Positions 14,992 through 26,231 of a stretch of 39,072 nt of DNA are shown in pieces. Source of the stretch: Rubrivivax sp. (GTDB lineage: Bacteria > Pseudomonadota > Gammaproteobacteria > Burkholderiales > Burkholderiaceae); assembly GCA_016790225.1 (NCBI GenBank), contig JAEUOZ010000001.1:1-39072 (forward strand). The letters are read 5' to 3'. Position 1 is the first letter of the stretch; each line of letters starts with the position of its first letter. Under the pieces are notes generated by a model. The model did not search any database. It saw nothing but the letters and a program-made list of their open reading frames with translations, and was not told the DNA's origin. The position numbers and the translations under genes are program-made.

Positions 14992-16095
14992 GCGCGCCAG
15001 CGGCAGGTTCAGCAGCAGGTTTTGCGGCTTCAGGCGCAACAGGCCGTCCCCCGTCTGAGCCAGGCCCAGGTAGATCGGCCGCGCGGCGCCTGCGGGCTCG
15101 CGCAGATCGGCGCGCAGCTCCTGGGGATCCTCGAAGCTCAGGCGAAACAGGCTGATCAGCGCGCGCTGCCTCGTTTCGCCCACCTCACGGCCTTCATACA
15201 GATCATTCAGCAGCGCCGTGGCGCTGACGTCCAGGCCGATGTGCCAGCGCCAGCGCTCGTCATCGATGCGCGATTCGGGACGGATCTGGACACGCACGCC
15301 CAGCAGGTGCCATGTCCAACGCTCCAGAATACGAGACAGGCCCTTGAGCCCCGACTGCGCATGCGCCAGGCGGAACTGCAGCCCGTGGCCCAGCTCCTGG
15401 GTCAGCTCGTGCCGCAGGTCCAGCAGCGTGTCGAAGCGCGGCGGGTCGGCGCAGGCGCTGGCCAGGCAGGCCGGAGCGTTCTCGGGCGTGAGCACGCGCA
15501 GATCCGCCCGCCGCAGCGGTGCCTGCGCCTGCGCCAGCAGGCGGCCCAGTTCGCCGTAGCCGCCGGTCTCGTTCAACAGGTCCAGCGTGTCGCGGTCGCC
15601 GGCCAGTCGCGCGCCTTCGTGCGAGGTGATGCGCTGCACCCTGAACAGCAGTTCCGCCGCGCGCAGCTCGAAGGCATCGTCCACGCCGTCCAGCAGGCCA
15701 CGCACCAGAGCCTGCACGACACCGTCGATGAACAGCGGCGGCAGGTCGATGCGGCCGCGGCGCATCAGCTGCAGGTACCAGGCCTCCAGCGAGCCGGCTG
15801 CCTGCACCGCGTCACGAAAGTGCAGCCAGTGGCGCCAGTTCTCGCGCGCGTCCTCGTCTTCGATCGCGCGCCACTCGTGTTCAGCCACGGCGCGCAGGGG
15901 GTCCTTGATCAGGCGGTGATGCAGGCCGCGCTCGGCCGCGCAGGCCTCGGGCGGCGGCAGCAGTTCGGGGCGCTGCAGCCAGCGCTGCCACCACGCAGGC
16001 GTGGGCCGCAGCCAGCCGCTGTCCAGCCGCTGCAGCGCGGCCCAGCCGCAGCCGGGCCAGGGATCAATGGGGTGGGGGCTCGCAGCGTCGACCAT
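14983..16095 (-). CDS. DUF6352 family protein, function unknown
   Basis: A 370-residue soluble protein that I recognise only as the DUF6352 group found in Burkholderiales. It has no signal peptide or membrane helix and is rich in Trp, Leu and Arg. Stretches worth noting are DPWPGCGWAAL near the start, LPPLFIDGVVQALVRGLLD at about 130-150, LLFRVQRI, and the C-terminal RPIYLGLAQTGDGLL with NLLLNLPLARAG. The start ATG at 16095 has no Shine-Dalgarno sequence but a TACACT hexamer 10 bases upstream, so the mRNA may have almost no leader. It converges on the CoxL-like gene; whether it has anything to do with molybdenum enzyme maturation is speculation. The stop codon lies in a short tandem repeat. 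Confidence 0.8.
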   Translation of the reverse strand: MVDAASPHPIDPWPGCGWAALQRLDSGWLRPTPAWWQRWLQRPELLPPPEACAAERGLHHRLIKDPLRAVAEHEWRAIEDEDARENWRHWLHFRDAVQAAGSLEAWYLQLMRRGRIDLPPLFIDGVVQALVRGLLDGVDDAFELRAAELLFRVQRITSHEGARLAGDRDTLDLLNETGGYGELGRLLAQAQAPLRRADLRVLTPENAPACLASACADPPRFDTLLDLRHELTQELGHGLQFRLAHAQSGLKGLSRILERWTWHLLGVRVQIRPESRIDDERWRWHIGLDVSATALLNDLYEGREVGETRQRALISLFRLSFEDPQELRADLREPAGAARPIYLGLAQTGDGLLRLKPQNLLLNLPLARAG

Positions 16096-16104
16096 AGGCT
16101 GCAG

Positions 16105-16110
16105 AGTGTA
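16105..16110 (-). promoter_or_regulatory. -10-like hexamer just before the DUF6352 start
   Basis: The minus strand reads CCTACACT with TACACT ending 9 bases before the ATG at 16095, so transcription would begin about 2-3 bases before the start codon. The -35 position (ACGGAT) is poor. Confidence 0.35.
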
Positions 16111-16250
16111 GGCAGGGCCCGGCCTGCATCCGTACCCTGCCGCAGGGGCATGTCAGCGCCGCGGCGGACCAGGCCCATACTCGCGGCCTGTGCCGGCTTA
16201 AGGGGCCGACCCTATCGTCAAGAGGGTCTTGCCCGGCTACAACGCGGAGC

Positions 16251-17105
16251 ATGAATGCAATGACCCCCGAAGCCCAACCCTCCGGTCCCGCGGAAAGCGC
16301 CGAGCCGGCCCCCGGCAGTTCCGGCGAAGCCGCCGCTCCCCGCCCGACGGCCTTCGACATCCAGCTGCGCACGCTGCGCTTTGCCGATCCCCTGCGCTGG
16401 CTGGCCCTGGGCTGGCAGGATTACCGTCGCGCACCGGGGCTGGGCCTGTTCTACGGCATCGTCTTCGTGGTGATGGGCTGGGCCATCGTGGAGGTCTTCA
16501 AGCACGCGCCGCCTTACACCTTGGCACTGTCCGGCGGCTTCCTGCTGGTCGGGCCCTTCCTGTGCCTGGGCATCTACCGCGTGAGCCAGCGCCTGGAGCA
16601 GGGGGTGAAGCCCGGGTTTGCCGATTCCGTGCTCGCCTGGCAGACCAAGATCAGCCAGCTGGGCATCTTCGGCTTCGTGCTGCTGGTGCTGGAAATGCTC
16701 TGGGCCCGCGCCACACTGGTGGTGTTTGCCGTCACCTTTGACGGCATGCCGGATTTCAAGGGCTCGCTGCTGGCCCTGCTGGACCCGGACAACATGACCT
16801 TCATCGTGGCCTGGTTCGCGCTGGGGGCGATCTTCGCCACGCTGATCTTTGCCTTCACCGTGGTGTCCATGCCCATGATCCTGGATCGCCAGACGGACGC
16901 GATCACGGCTGCGCTGACCAGCTTCCGCCTGGTGCTCACGCAGCCGGGCGTGATGTTCTTCTGGGGCACCCTGATCGCCGTGATCACCTTCAGCGCGATG
17001 CTGCCCTGGTTCGTCGGCCTGCTGGTCACCGGGCCATTGATCGGGCATGCCACCTGGCACGCCTACCGTGCCTCGGTGGTGAGCGAGACGGTGCCGAGCG
17101 CCTGA
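16251..17105 (+). CDS. DUF2189 integral membrane protein
   Basis: Inner-membrane protein of unknown function. Of 284 residues, the first 35 are a Pro/Ala-rich cytoplasmic tail; after the family entry motif LRWLALGWQDYRRAPGLGLFYG come about six hydrophobic segments (roughly residues 60-80, 85-105, 135-160, 180-205, 235-260 and neighbours), ending with WFVGLLVTGPLIGHATWHAYRA, typical of DUF2189. Some relatives sit next to cytochrome c oxidase or c-type cytochrome genes, but there is no such neighbour here. ATG at 16260 is an alternative start and has GGAG at a better distance (10 bases) than the ATG at 16251. A -10-like CATACT lies at about 16177. Not overlapping any neighbour. Confidence 0.85.
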   Translation: MNAMTPEAQPSGPAESAEPAPGSSGEAAAPRPTAFDIQLRTLRFADPLRWLALGWQDYRRAPGLGLFYGIVFVVMGWAIVEVFKHAPPYTLALSGGFLLVGPFLCLGIYRVSQRLEQGVKPGFADSVLAWQTKISQLGIFGFVLLVLEMLWARATLVVFAVTFDGMPDFKGSLLALLDPDNMTFIVAWFALGAIFATLIFAFTVVSMPMILDRQTDAITAALTSFRLVLTQPGVMFFWGTLIAVITFSAMLPWFVGLLVTGPLIGHATWHAYRASVVSETVPSA

Positions 17106-17211
17106 GAAGCTGCCATCCGACACCAACACCTCTGCGCAGCAGGGTCTGCCGCGGCTGGGCACACTCCCGCCTGTCCGCACCGTTCGTGCAAGCCTTTTCC
17201 GGAGGAACTCC

Positions 17212-19978
<2,767 letters not shown>

Positions 19979-20101
19979 AGCCGCCCGCCCGCACGGCACG
20001 GCACGGCAAGCGGCAGGCGTTTAGGCGCAGCACTCCAGCACGTCCGGGGCCGCCTGCGCCACACTGCGCGCTCGCCTTGCCAGAACCAGAGGCCACCGGC
20101 C

Positions 20102-21583
20102 ATGAAGACCGACATTTCCGCGGCGGACGCTGCCGCCACAGACCGCACGGCCCGCTCTGCGCGGCCCGGCCGCCCTGCGCGCACCACGCGCGAACTGCAG
20201 GCGGCACTGACCCGCCAGCGCGAAGCCCACCTCGCGCAGCCCATGCCCACGCTGGCCCAGCGCAAGGCCGATCTGCTGCAGCTGCGCCGCTTCATCCTCG
20301 ATCACCAGGATGCGATCTGCGACGCCATCAGCGCCGACTACGGCCACCGCTCGCGCCACGAGACCATGCTGATGGAGCTGATGCCGGTGATCAGCGACAT
20401 CCAGGTCACGCTGAAGCACCTGGCCAGCTGGATGAAGCCGCAGAAGCGCGCCATCGACCGCAAGATCTTCGGGCTGGCATCCAACCGCGTGATCCCACAG
20501 CCGCTGGGCGTGGTGGGCGTGATCGTGCCCTGGAATTTCCCCATCAACCTCAGCTTCCTGCCGCTGGTGGCCATCTTTGCCGCGGGCAACCGCGCGATGG
20601 TGAAGTTCAGCGAACACTCGCGCCACCTCGCCCGCTTGCTGGCGCAGACGCTGCCGGACTACTTTGCGCCGGAAAAACTGCGCGTCTTCGACGAGACCGG
20701 CGGCGTGGGCATCGCCTTTTCGCAGCTGCCCTTCGATCATCTGCTGTTCACCGGATCCAGCGGCACGGGCCGCGCGGTGATGGCCTCGGCCGCACAGAAC
20801 CTCTGCCCGGTGACGCTGGAGCTGGGCGGCAAGTCGCCGGCCATCGTCTGCGCGGACTTTCCGCTGCGCACGGCAGTCGAGCGCATCCTCTACGTCAAGT
20901 GCCTCAACGCCGGCCAGGTGTGCACCACGGTCGATCATGTCTACGTGCCGCGGGCCAGCCTGCCGGAATTTGTGGAACTCGCGCGCGAGATCGTGCCCCA
21001 GCGTTATGCCTCGGTGGCCTCGCCGGACTACACCTCCATCATCACGCCGCAGGCCCTTGGCCGGCTGCTGCAGGCGATGGACGAGGCCCGCGAGCGCGGC
21101 GCCACGCTGCTGCCGCTCATCGACGGCCCGGCGGTGGACCGCCGCACGCGCAAGATCGCGCCGCACCTGCTGCTGGATGCGCCGCCGGACTGCGCGCTGA
21201 TGGCGCAGGAGATCTTCGGCCCCATCCTGCCGGTGATCGCCTACGACGAACTCGATGCCGTGATCGCGCGCATCAACGCCGGATCACGGCCGCTGGCGCT
21301 CTACCCCTTCAGCCACCACCGCGGCACGCTGGACCACATCGTCACGCACGTGATGTCCGGCGGTGTGTCGATCAACGACGCGCTGCTGCATGTGGGCCAG
21401 CACGATCTGCCTTTTGGCGGCGTGGGTGAATCGGGCATGGGCCACTACCACGGCCGCGAGGGCTTCGACAACTTCTCCAAACTGCGCCCGGTGTTTCACC
21501 AGGCGCGCGTGTCCAGCGTGAGCTTGCTCGCACCGCCCTACGGGCCGCTGGTGGACCGCATGCTCAAGCTGCTGGTGCGCTGA
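20102..21583 (+). CDS. Aldehyde dehydrogenase, coniferyl-aldehyde dehydrogenase (CalB) type
   Basis: NAD(P)-dependent oxidation of an aldehyde to an acid, in the cytoplasm. 493 residues; the catalytic pair is Cys274 in NAGQVCTT and Glu240 in LELGGKSP, and the cofactor loop is FTGSSGTGRAV. N-terminal AQRKADLLQLRRFILDHQDAI, VPWNFPINLSFLPL and the C-terminal lack of a long oligomerisation tail with FSKLRPVFHQAR point to the coniferyl aldehyde/hydrophobic-anchored (class 3-like) group; the C-terminal LAPPYGPLVDRMLKLLV is a hydrophobic tail seen in that group. About 25 extra residues rich in Ala/Arg precede the domain. AGAGG is 9 bases before the ATG. The real substrate could equally be a long-chain fatty aldehyde, which would fit fadH upstream. 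Confidence 0.9.
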   Translation: MKTDISAADAAATDRTARSARPGRPARTTRELQAALTRQREAHLAQPMPTLAQRKADLLQLRRFILDHQDAICDAISADYGHRSRHETMLMELMPVISDIQVTLKHLASWMKPQKRAIDRKIFGLASNRVIPQPLGVVGVIVPWNFPINLSFLPLVAIFAAGNRAMVKFSEHSRHLARLLAQTLPDYFAPEKLRVFDETGGVGIAFSQLPFDHLLFTGSSGTGRAVMASAAQNLCPVTLELGGKSPAIVCADFPLRTAVERILYVKCLNAGQVCTTVDHVYVPRASLPEFVELAREIVPQRYASVASPDYTSIITPQALGRLLQAMDEARERGATLLPLIDGPAVDRRTRKIAPHLLLDAPPDCALMAQEIFGPILPVIAYDELDAVIARINAGSRPLALYPFSHHRGTLDHIVTHVMSGGVSINDALLHVGQHDLPFGGVGESGMGHYHGREGFDNFSKLRPVFHQARVSSVSLLAPPYGPLVDRMLKLLVR

Positions 21584-21721
21584 GCGCCCTCTCGGCGCAA
21601 CAGGCCTGACCCTGCCCTGGCAGTTTCCAAGGGCGGTTTCACCGCCTGGCCACAACGGCGCACGCGCCTGCCCGTAGCATCGGGAGCGACGGCGCGCCCA
21701 CACTCATTCCGGAGACACCGC

Positions 21722-22417
21722 ATGCAACTGCTCATCGGCAACAAGAACTACTCGTCCTGGTCCATGCGGCCGTGGGTGCTGATGCGCCAGTTCGGCATCC
21801 GCTTCGAGGAGGTCATGATCCGCTTCGACAGCATGGCGGCAGATTCGGTCTTCAAGCAGCGCATCGGCGCGGTATCGCCGGCGGCCAAGGTGCCAGTCCT
21901 CGTGCAAGACGACGGCTTCGTGGTCTGGGACACGCTGGCCATCGCCGAGACCCTGGCGGACCAGTTCCCCTCGCTGGCGCTGTGGCCAGCCGATGCCCGG
22001 CAGCGCGCCCGGGCGCGCAGCCTGTGCGCGGAAATGCACAGCGGATTTGGTGCGCTGCGCAGCCACTGCCCGATGAACATCGAAGCCTCACTGCCGCACA
22101 TCGGCCAGAAAGTGATGGCCGAGCAGCCCGCCGTGGTCGCGGATCTGCAGCGCATCGTGCACATGTGGACCGAGGCGCTGAATGCCAGCGGCGGGCCTTT
22201 CCTGTTTGGCGGCTTCAGCATCGCAGACGCCTACTTTGCGCCCGTGACCTTCCGCATCACGACCTATGGCCTGCCAGTGCCGGCACCGGTGGCCGCCTAT
22301 GTGCGCCAGGTGCAGGGCACGCAGGCCGTGCAGGCCTGGGTGCAGGGCGCGCTGGCTGAGCATGACTTCGTCGCCTTCGACGAGCCCTACCGCGCAGTGC
22401 CGCCTTCGCGCGACTGA
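21722..22417 (+). CDS. Glutathione S-transferase family protein
   Basis: 231 residues with a thioredoxin-like N-terminal domain (about 1-80: MQLLIGNKNYSSWSMRPWVL with a Ser in the usual catalytic position, then AAKVPVLVQDD with the cis-proline VPVL and DTLAIAETLAD) and an all-helical C-terminal domain, including FGGFSIADAYFAPV, the conserved N-capping box. Likely a glutathione-dependent transferase or lyase of unknown substrate, cytoplasmic. A -10-like TAGCAT lies at 21675-21680 and CGGAGAC is about 6 bases before the ATG. It ends 30 bases before the DUF5916 gene, so the two may be transcribed together. Confidence 0.9.
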   Translation: MQLLIGNKNYSSWSMRPWVLMRQFGIRFEEVMIRFDSMAADSVFKQRIGAVSPAAKVPVLVQDDGFVVWDTLAIAETLADQFPSLALWPADARQRARARSLCAEMHSGFGALRSHCPMNIEASLPHIGQKVMAEQPAVVADLQRIVHMWTEALNASGGPFLFGGFSIADAYFAPVTFRITTYGLPVPAPVAAYVRQVQGTQAVQAWVQGALAEHDFVAFDEPYRAVPPSRD

Positions 22418-22447
22418 GGGGCCGCCTGCGCACGACGCCCGTCTTCC

Positions 22448-24784
22448 ATGAGCTCACCCGGCCCTTCGACCTCATCTCTCCCCCGCCTGGCCACCGCGGC
22501 ACTGACCGCGTGCATCACGATCCTCTGCGGCGCCCCCAAGGCTGCGCAACCCGCCGCGCCCTCGCCCTCGGCGACGTTTGTGCCCGCGCCCGCCGCGGCA
22601 GCGGCCCCCGCGGGCCTGAGCGCAGCACGGCTCCAGCCTGGCGAACGCCTGGTGCTGGACGGCAGCCTGAGCCACCCGGCCTGGCAGCGCGCCCCCGCTC
22701 ACACCCGCTTTGTGGAGCAACAGCCGCGCAACGGCGCAGCGCCGGTGCAGCGCACACAAGTACAGCTGCTGTTCGACGAGCGGGCGCTTTACGTGGGTGT
22801 GATCGCCTACGACACGCAGCCGCAGCAGATCCGCGACGTGCCGGTGCGCTACGACAGCGTCAATCGCACCCAGGACTTCGTGGTCGCCTACATCGATCCC
22901 ATCGGCGACAAGGCTTCGGCACAGTTCTTCCGCGTGAACGCCGCGGGCAGCCTGGCCGACGGCATCCAGACGGCGGTGGACGACAGCGAAGACTTCTCGC
23001 CCGATTTCGACTGGGATGCCGCCGTGCAGCGGCGCAGCGATGGCTGGAGCGCCGTGCTGCGCATTCCCTTTGCCTCGCTGCGGTTCGCCGAGCCCACACC
23101 CGGCGCGCCGGCGCGGCCCTGGCGCTTCATGCTCGGACGGCGGCTGCCGCGCGATCAGTTTCACATGATGCTGAGCGTGGATCTGCCGCGTGGCTCGCCC
23201 AGCTTCATCGATCAGCTGCAGCCGCTGGAGGGCGTGGCCCTGCCATCCGATCACGGATTCCTGACCCTGCGCCCCAGCCTGACGCTGCGGCGCACGGCGC
23301 AGAGCCAGCCCGGCAGCACGCGGATCGGCGAATCGCACCAGGAAGCCAGCCTGGATCTGAAGTGGCGGCCGCGCGCCGAGCTGGTGGTGGACGCCACCAT
23401 CAAGCCCGATTTCTCGCAGATCGCGCTGGATGTGCCGCAGCTGGCGGGCAATTCGCGCTTTGCGCTCTTCCTGCCCGAGAAGCGGCCTTTCTTCTTCGAG
23501 TCCGCCGACCTGCTGCGATCACCCACCGACGCGCTGTATACCCGCAGCATCACGCAGCCCCGCGGCGGCCTGCGCGCGACCTGGCGTTCGCCGTCCTGGG
23601 TGGGTACGGCGCTGGCGGCTTCCGATCTGGGAGGCGGTGGCGTGCTGCTGCCCGGGCCCTACGGGACCGACCTCGCCGATCAACCCGGCTCGCGCGTGCT
23701 GGTGGCCCGTGGGCAGCGGCGCGGCGGGCCTCAAGGCTGGACCTTCGGCGGCTTGCTGGCTTCACGCGATTACGAAGAAGGCCGCGGCGCCAATCACGTG
23801 GCGGGCATCGATGCCGATGGGGCGCTGGGCGAGGGCTGGCGCGCGCGGGCGCAGCTGCTGGCCTCGCAGACCACCGCCCTGCCCTTCGGCGGCGCCTTGC
23901 GCCAGGGCCCTTCGGTCAACGGGCACCGCGCCTACGGGTGGCTGCAGCGCCTGCGGGGCGACAGCGAGAGCGTCGTGACGCTGGACGACATCAGCGCCGG
24001 CTTTCGGCACGACACCGGCTTTGTCAATCAGAACGGCGTGCGCTCCCTGGGCCTTCACCAGGCCTGGAAGTGGCAGCAGCTGGGGCCCTTCAACAGCGTC
24101 GACCTGTACGTCGATGCGCGCGAGGTTCGCGATCGCGCCGACGGCCAGACGGTGGAACGCACGGCCTATCTCGGCTTCTGGAGCACCGCGGCGCGCAACC
24201 TGGAATGGTGGGCCGAGCTGCACCCGCAGGACCGGCTGCGCACCGCGCCCGGGCTGACACCGTTGACGCAGCGCTTCCTGGCCACGGGGCTGGTGATGAC
24301 GCCCGCGCCGTGGTGGCCACTGGTCGACACGCAGCTGAGCCTGGGCCGGCTGGCCGATACGGTGGCCAACCAGGCACGACCCGGCGCGCGCTGGCGCTTC
24401 AGCGCCCGGCTGCGGCCGCTGCGGGCGCTGGAGCTGGAGCCCAGCCTCTCCAAGGCCTGGCTCTACGACGACCGCGGGCCCACGCGCCGCCTGGCCTACC
24501 AGGAGACCGCTGCCCAGGGGCTGGCCATCTGGCACCTCAGCGCGAGCCAGCACCTGCGGCTGATCGTGCAGCGCAGCAGCCTGGACCGCCGCGCCGAGCC
24601 GCGTGTGAATGCGCAGCGCAGCAGCAGCCACAGCGAATCGCTGACCTGGCAGTGGCGGCGCACGGCGGGCACGCAGCTGTTCGTGGGCGCCAGCCGCGCC
24701 AGCGCTGGGGCGGGCGCGCCGCGCGACAGCGAAGTCTTCATCAAGCTGCAGCTCGACGCGGCCGAGCTGGGCGGCTGGTGGTGA
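22448..24784 (+). CDS. DUF5916/CBM9-like outer-membrane beta-barrel protein
   Basis: Predicted exported protein of 778 residues. After a Sec-type signal region (about 1-32, LATAALTACITIL) and a Pro/Ala-rich linker, residues about 55-240 form a carbohydrate-binding family 9-like domain (LVLDGSLSHPAWQRAP, VQLLFDERALYVGVIAYD, GWSAVLRIPFASLRF). The remainder is the DUF5916 region, recognisable from VDATIKPDFSQIALDVPQ and LFLPEKRPFFFESADLL, followed by alternating-pattern strands to a C-terminal LQLDAAELGGWW, consistent with an outer-membrane barrel ending in an aromatic. The function is unknown; relatives occur near peptide, sugar or lipid turnover genes. There is no Shine-Dalgarno sequence before the ATG at 22448, 30 bases after the GST gene. 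Confidence 0.82.
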   Translation: MSSPGPSTSSLPRLATAALTACITILCGAPKAAQPAAPSPSATFVPAPAAAAAPAGLSAARLQPGERLVLDGSLSHPAWQRAPAHTRFVEQQPRNGAAPVQRTQVQLLFDERALYVGVIAYDTQPQQIRDVPVRYDSVNRTQDFVVAYIDPIGDKASAQFFRVNAAGSLADGIQTAVDDSEDFSPDFDWDAAVQRRSDGWSAVLRIPFASLRFAEPTPGAPARPWRFMLGRRLPRDQFHMMLSVDLPRGSPSFIDQLQPLEGVALPSDHGFLTLRPSLTLRRTAQSQPGSTRIGESHQEASLDLKWRPRAELVVDATIKPDFSQIALDVPQLAGNSRFALFLPEKRPFFFESADLLRSPTDALYTRSITQPRGGLRATWRSPSWVGTALAASDLGGGGVLLPGPYGTDLADQPGSRVLVARGQRRGGPQGWTFGGLLASRDYEEGRGANHVAGIDADGALGEGWRARAQLLASQTTALPFGGALRQGPSVNGHRAYGWLQRLRGDSESVVTLDDISAGFRHDTGFVNQNGVRSLGLHQAWKWQQLGPFNSVDLYVDAREVRDRADGQTVERTAYLGFWSTAARNLEWWAELHPQDRLRTAPGLTPLTQRFLATGLVMTPAPWWPLVDTQLSLGRLADTVANQARPGARWRFSARLRPLRALELEPSLSKAWLYDDRGPTRRLAYQETAAQGLAIWHLSASQHLRLIVQRSSLDRRAEPRVNAQRSSSHSESLTWQWRRTAGTQLFVGASRASAGAGAPRDSEVFIKLQLDAAELGGWW

Positions 24785-24928
24785 GCCCGCCAGAGCGGCC
24801 CGAGACACCCGCAAACGACATCTTCCTCGCCCGCGCCCGCATCCCGCGCGGCCCCTTGACCATTGGCGCATGCCCGCTGTCGCTTCGTCGCGCCTCAGCC
24901 TAAGCTGTCCCGCAGCCGGGTTACCCTC

Positions 24929-24942
24929 GGTCACGTTTGACC
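24929..24942. promoter_or_regulatory. Inverted repeat GGTCA-CGTT-TGACC before the efflux genes
   Basis: A perfect 5-bp inverted repeat with 4-base spacer, overlapping a -35-like TTTGACC, about 55 bases before the adaptor ATG. Good position for a repressor operator of the pump, but no regulator gene is adjacent and no -10 is evident. Confidence 0.3.
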
Positions 24943-24995
24943 TACCGGGCGGCGCCCAAGAGGCGTTGCCGAACTTCTGTCCAAAGCGTTTCTTC

Positions 24996-26216
24996 ATGCG
25001 TGAACTCACTTTTTCGAGCCGGTCCCTGCCCTGCGGGCTGGTTCTGCTGGTGGCCCTGCTGGCCAGCGCCTGCGGCCCGCGGTCCGCGCCGGCATCCGGC
25101 ACGTCCAAATCCGCCGCCACCGAACCCGCCGCAGCCAGCCTGCTGGTGGCGCCCGAAGACCTGCTCACGCTGCAGCCCAGCCGCATCGCCCAGGGGCCGG
25201 TGGTCAGCGGCGCGGTGCAGCCCGGCAAGCGGGCTGATCTGCGGGCCGAGGTGGCCGCGGTCGTGATGCAGGTGCTGAAGGACAACGGCGAGCCCGTGCG
25301 TGCCGGCGATCTGCTGATGAAGCTGGACGACACCGCCATCCGCGACAGCCTCAGCTCGGCGGAAGAGGCCTTGCGCGCCGCGACGCAGGCCCAGGACCAG
25401 GTGGAGCGCACGGTGCAGCGCCTGAGCACGCTGCGCGAGCAGGGCATGACCTCGGCGCAGGCGCTGGAAGACGCGCAGGTGCGGCGCAACCAGGCCCAGA
25501 GCGATGTGGTGGCGGCGCGCTCTCGCGTGGCCACCGCCAGCCAGCAGCTGGCGCGCACGCTGGTGCGCGCGCCCTTCGACGGCGTGGTCAGCGAGCGCCG
25601 CGCCTCGGCCGGCGACACCGCGCAGATCGGCAAGGAACTGCTGAAGGTGATCGATCCGCGCAGCATGCGCTTTGAAGGCCTGGTCTCGGCGGACCGGCTG
25701 CAGGACCTGAAGATCGGCCAGCCGGTGAGCTTTCGGGTCAATGGCTTCACCGACCAGGCCTTTGCAGGGCGCGTCCAGCGCATCGACTCGGCCGTCAACA
25801 CCGCCACGCGCCAGGTGGCGGTGGTGGTCAGCTTCAACGACCCCGGCCAGGCGCCGCGCGTGGCCGGCCTGTTTGCCGAAGGACGCATCGAATCGGGCAG
25901 CGTGCAGGGCCTCAGCCTGCCGGCTTCCACCCTGCGGGGCAGTGGCGACCAGACCTTCGTCTGGCGCGTGCAGGATCAGCGCGTCACGCGCACCCGCGTG
26001 CAGATGGGCGAACGCGATGCCCGCACGGGGGAAGTCGCGGTGCTGGGCGGCCTGAGCGCCGGGGACCGCGTGCTGCGTCACCCCGGCAGCAACCTCAACG
26101 ACGGGCAGGCCGTGACGCTGGTGGCCGCCGCGGCCGCCAACCTGGCCGCTTCCGCCGCCGTGCGCTCGCCCGCCGCGCCCGCGGCGGCCAGCGCACCCGC
26201 GACTGCGCGCCCCTGA
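24996..26216 (+). CDS. RND efflux periplasmic adaptor (membrane fusion) lipoprotein
   Basis: Links the inner-membrane pump encoded next to an outer-membrane channel. 406 residues with a lipoprotein-like signal ending in LLASAC (acylated Cys26; the lipobox has Ala at -3, slightly unusual). The order is the typical one for this family: barrel half VVSGAVQPGKRADLRAEVAAVV, biotinyl-lipoyl half with VLKDNGEPVRAGDLLMKLDD, helical hairpin at about 105-175 (AATQAQDQVERTVQRLSTL), the return half LVRAPFDGVVSERRASAGDT, then the beta-barrel and membrane-proximal domains (DGQAVTLVA). The frame is open to 24870, but the ATG at 24996 gives the signal peptide. The C-terminus is an Ala/Pro-rich tail of about 35 residues. 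The pump gene begins 15 bases after its stop, so they form an operon. Confidence 0.93.
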   Translation: MRELTFSSRSLPCGLVLLVALLASACGPRSAPASGTSKSAATEPAAASLLVAPEDLLTLQPSRIAQGPVVSGAVQPGKRADLRAEVAAVVMQVLKDNGEPVRAGDLLMKLDDTAIRDSLSSAEEALRAATQAQDQVERTVQRLSTLREQGMTSAQALEDAQVRRNQAQSDVVAARSRVATASQQLARTLVRAPFDGVVSERRASAGDTAQIGKELLKVIDPRSMRFEGLVSADRLQDLKIGQPVSFRVNGFTDQAFAGRVQRIDSAVNTATRQVAVVVSFNDPGQAPRVAGLFAEGRIESGSVQGLSLPASTLRGSGDQTFVWRVQDQRVTRTRVQMGERDARTGEVAVLGGLSAGDRVLRHPGSNLNDGQAVTLVAAAAANLAASAAVRSPAAPAAASAPATARP

Positions 26217-26231
26217 GCGCAAGGACCCGCC

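Noticed and set aside
19988..20008. Short CACGG direct repeats before the aldehyde dehydrogenase gene
   Set aside because: Three 5-base copies in GC-rich DNA are expected by chance; nothing links them to a promoter or operator.
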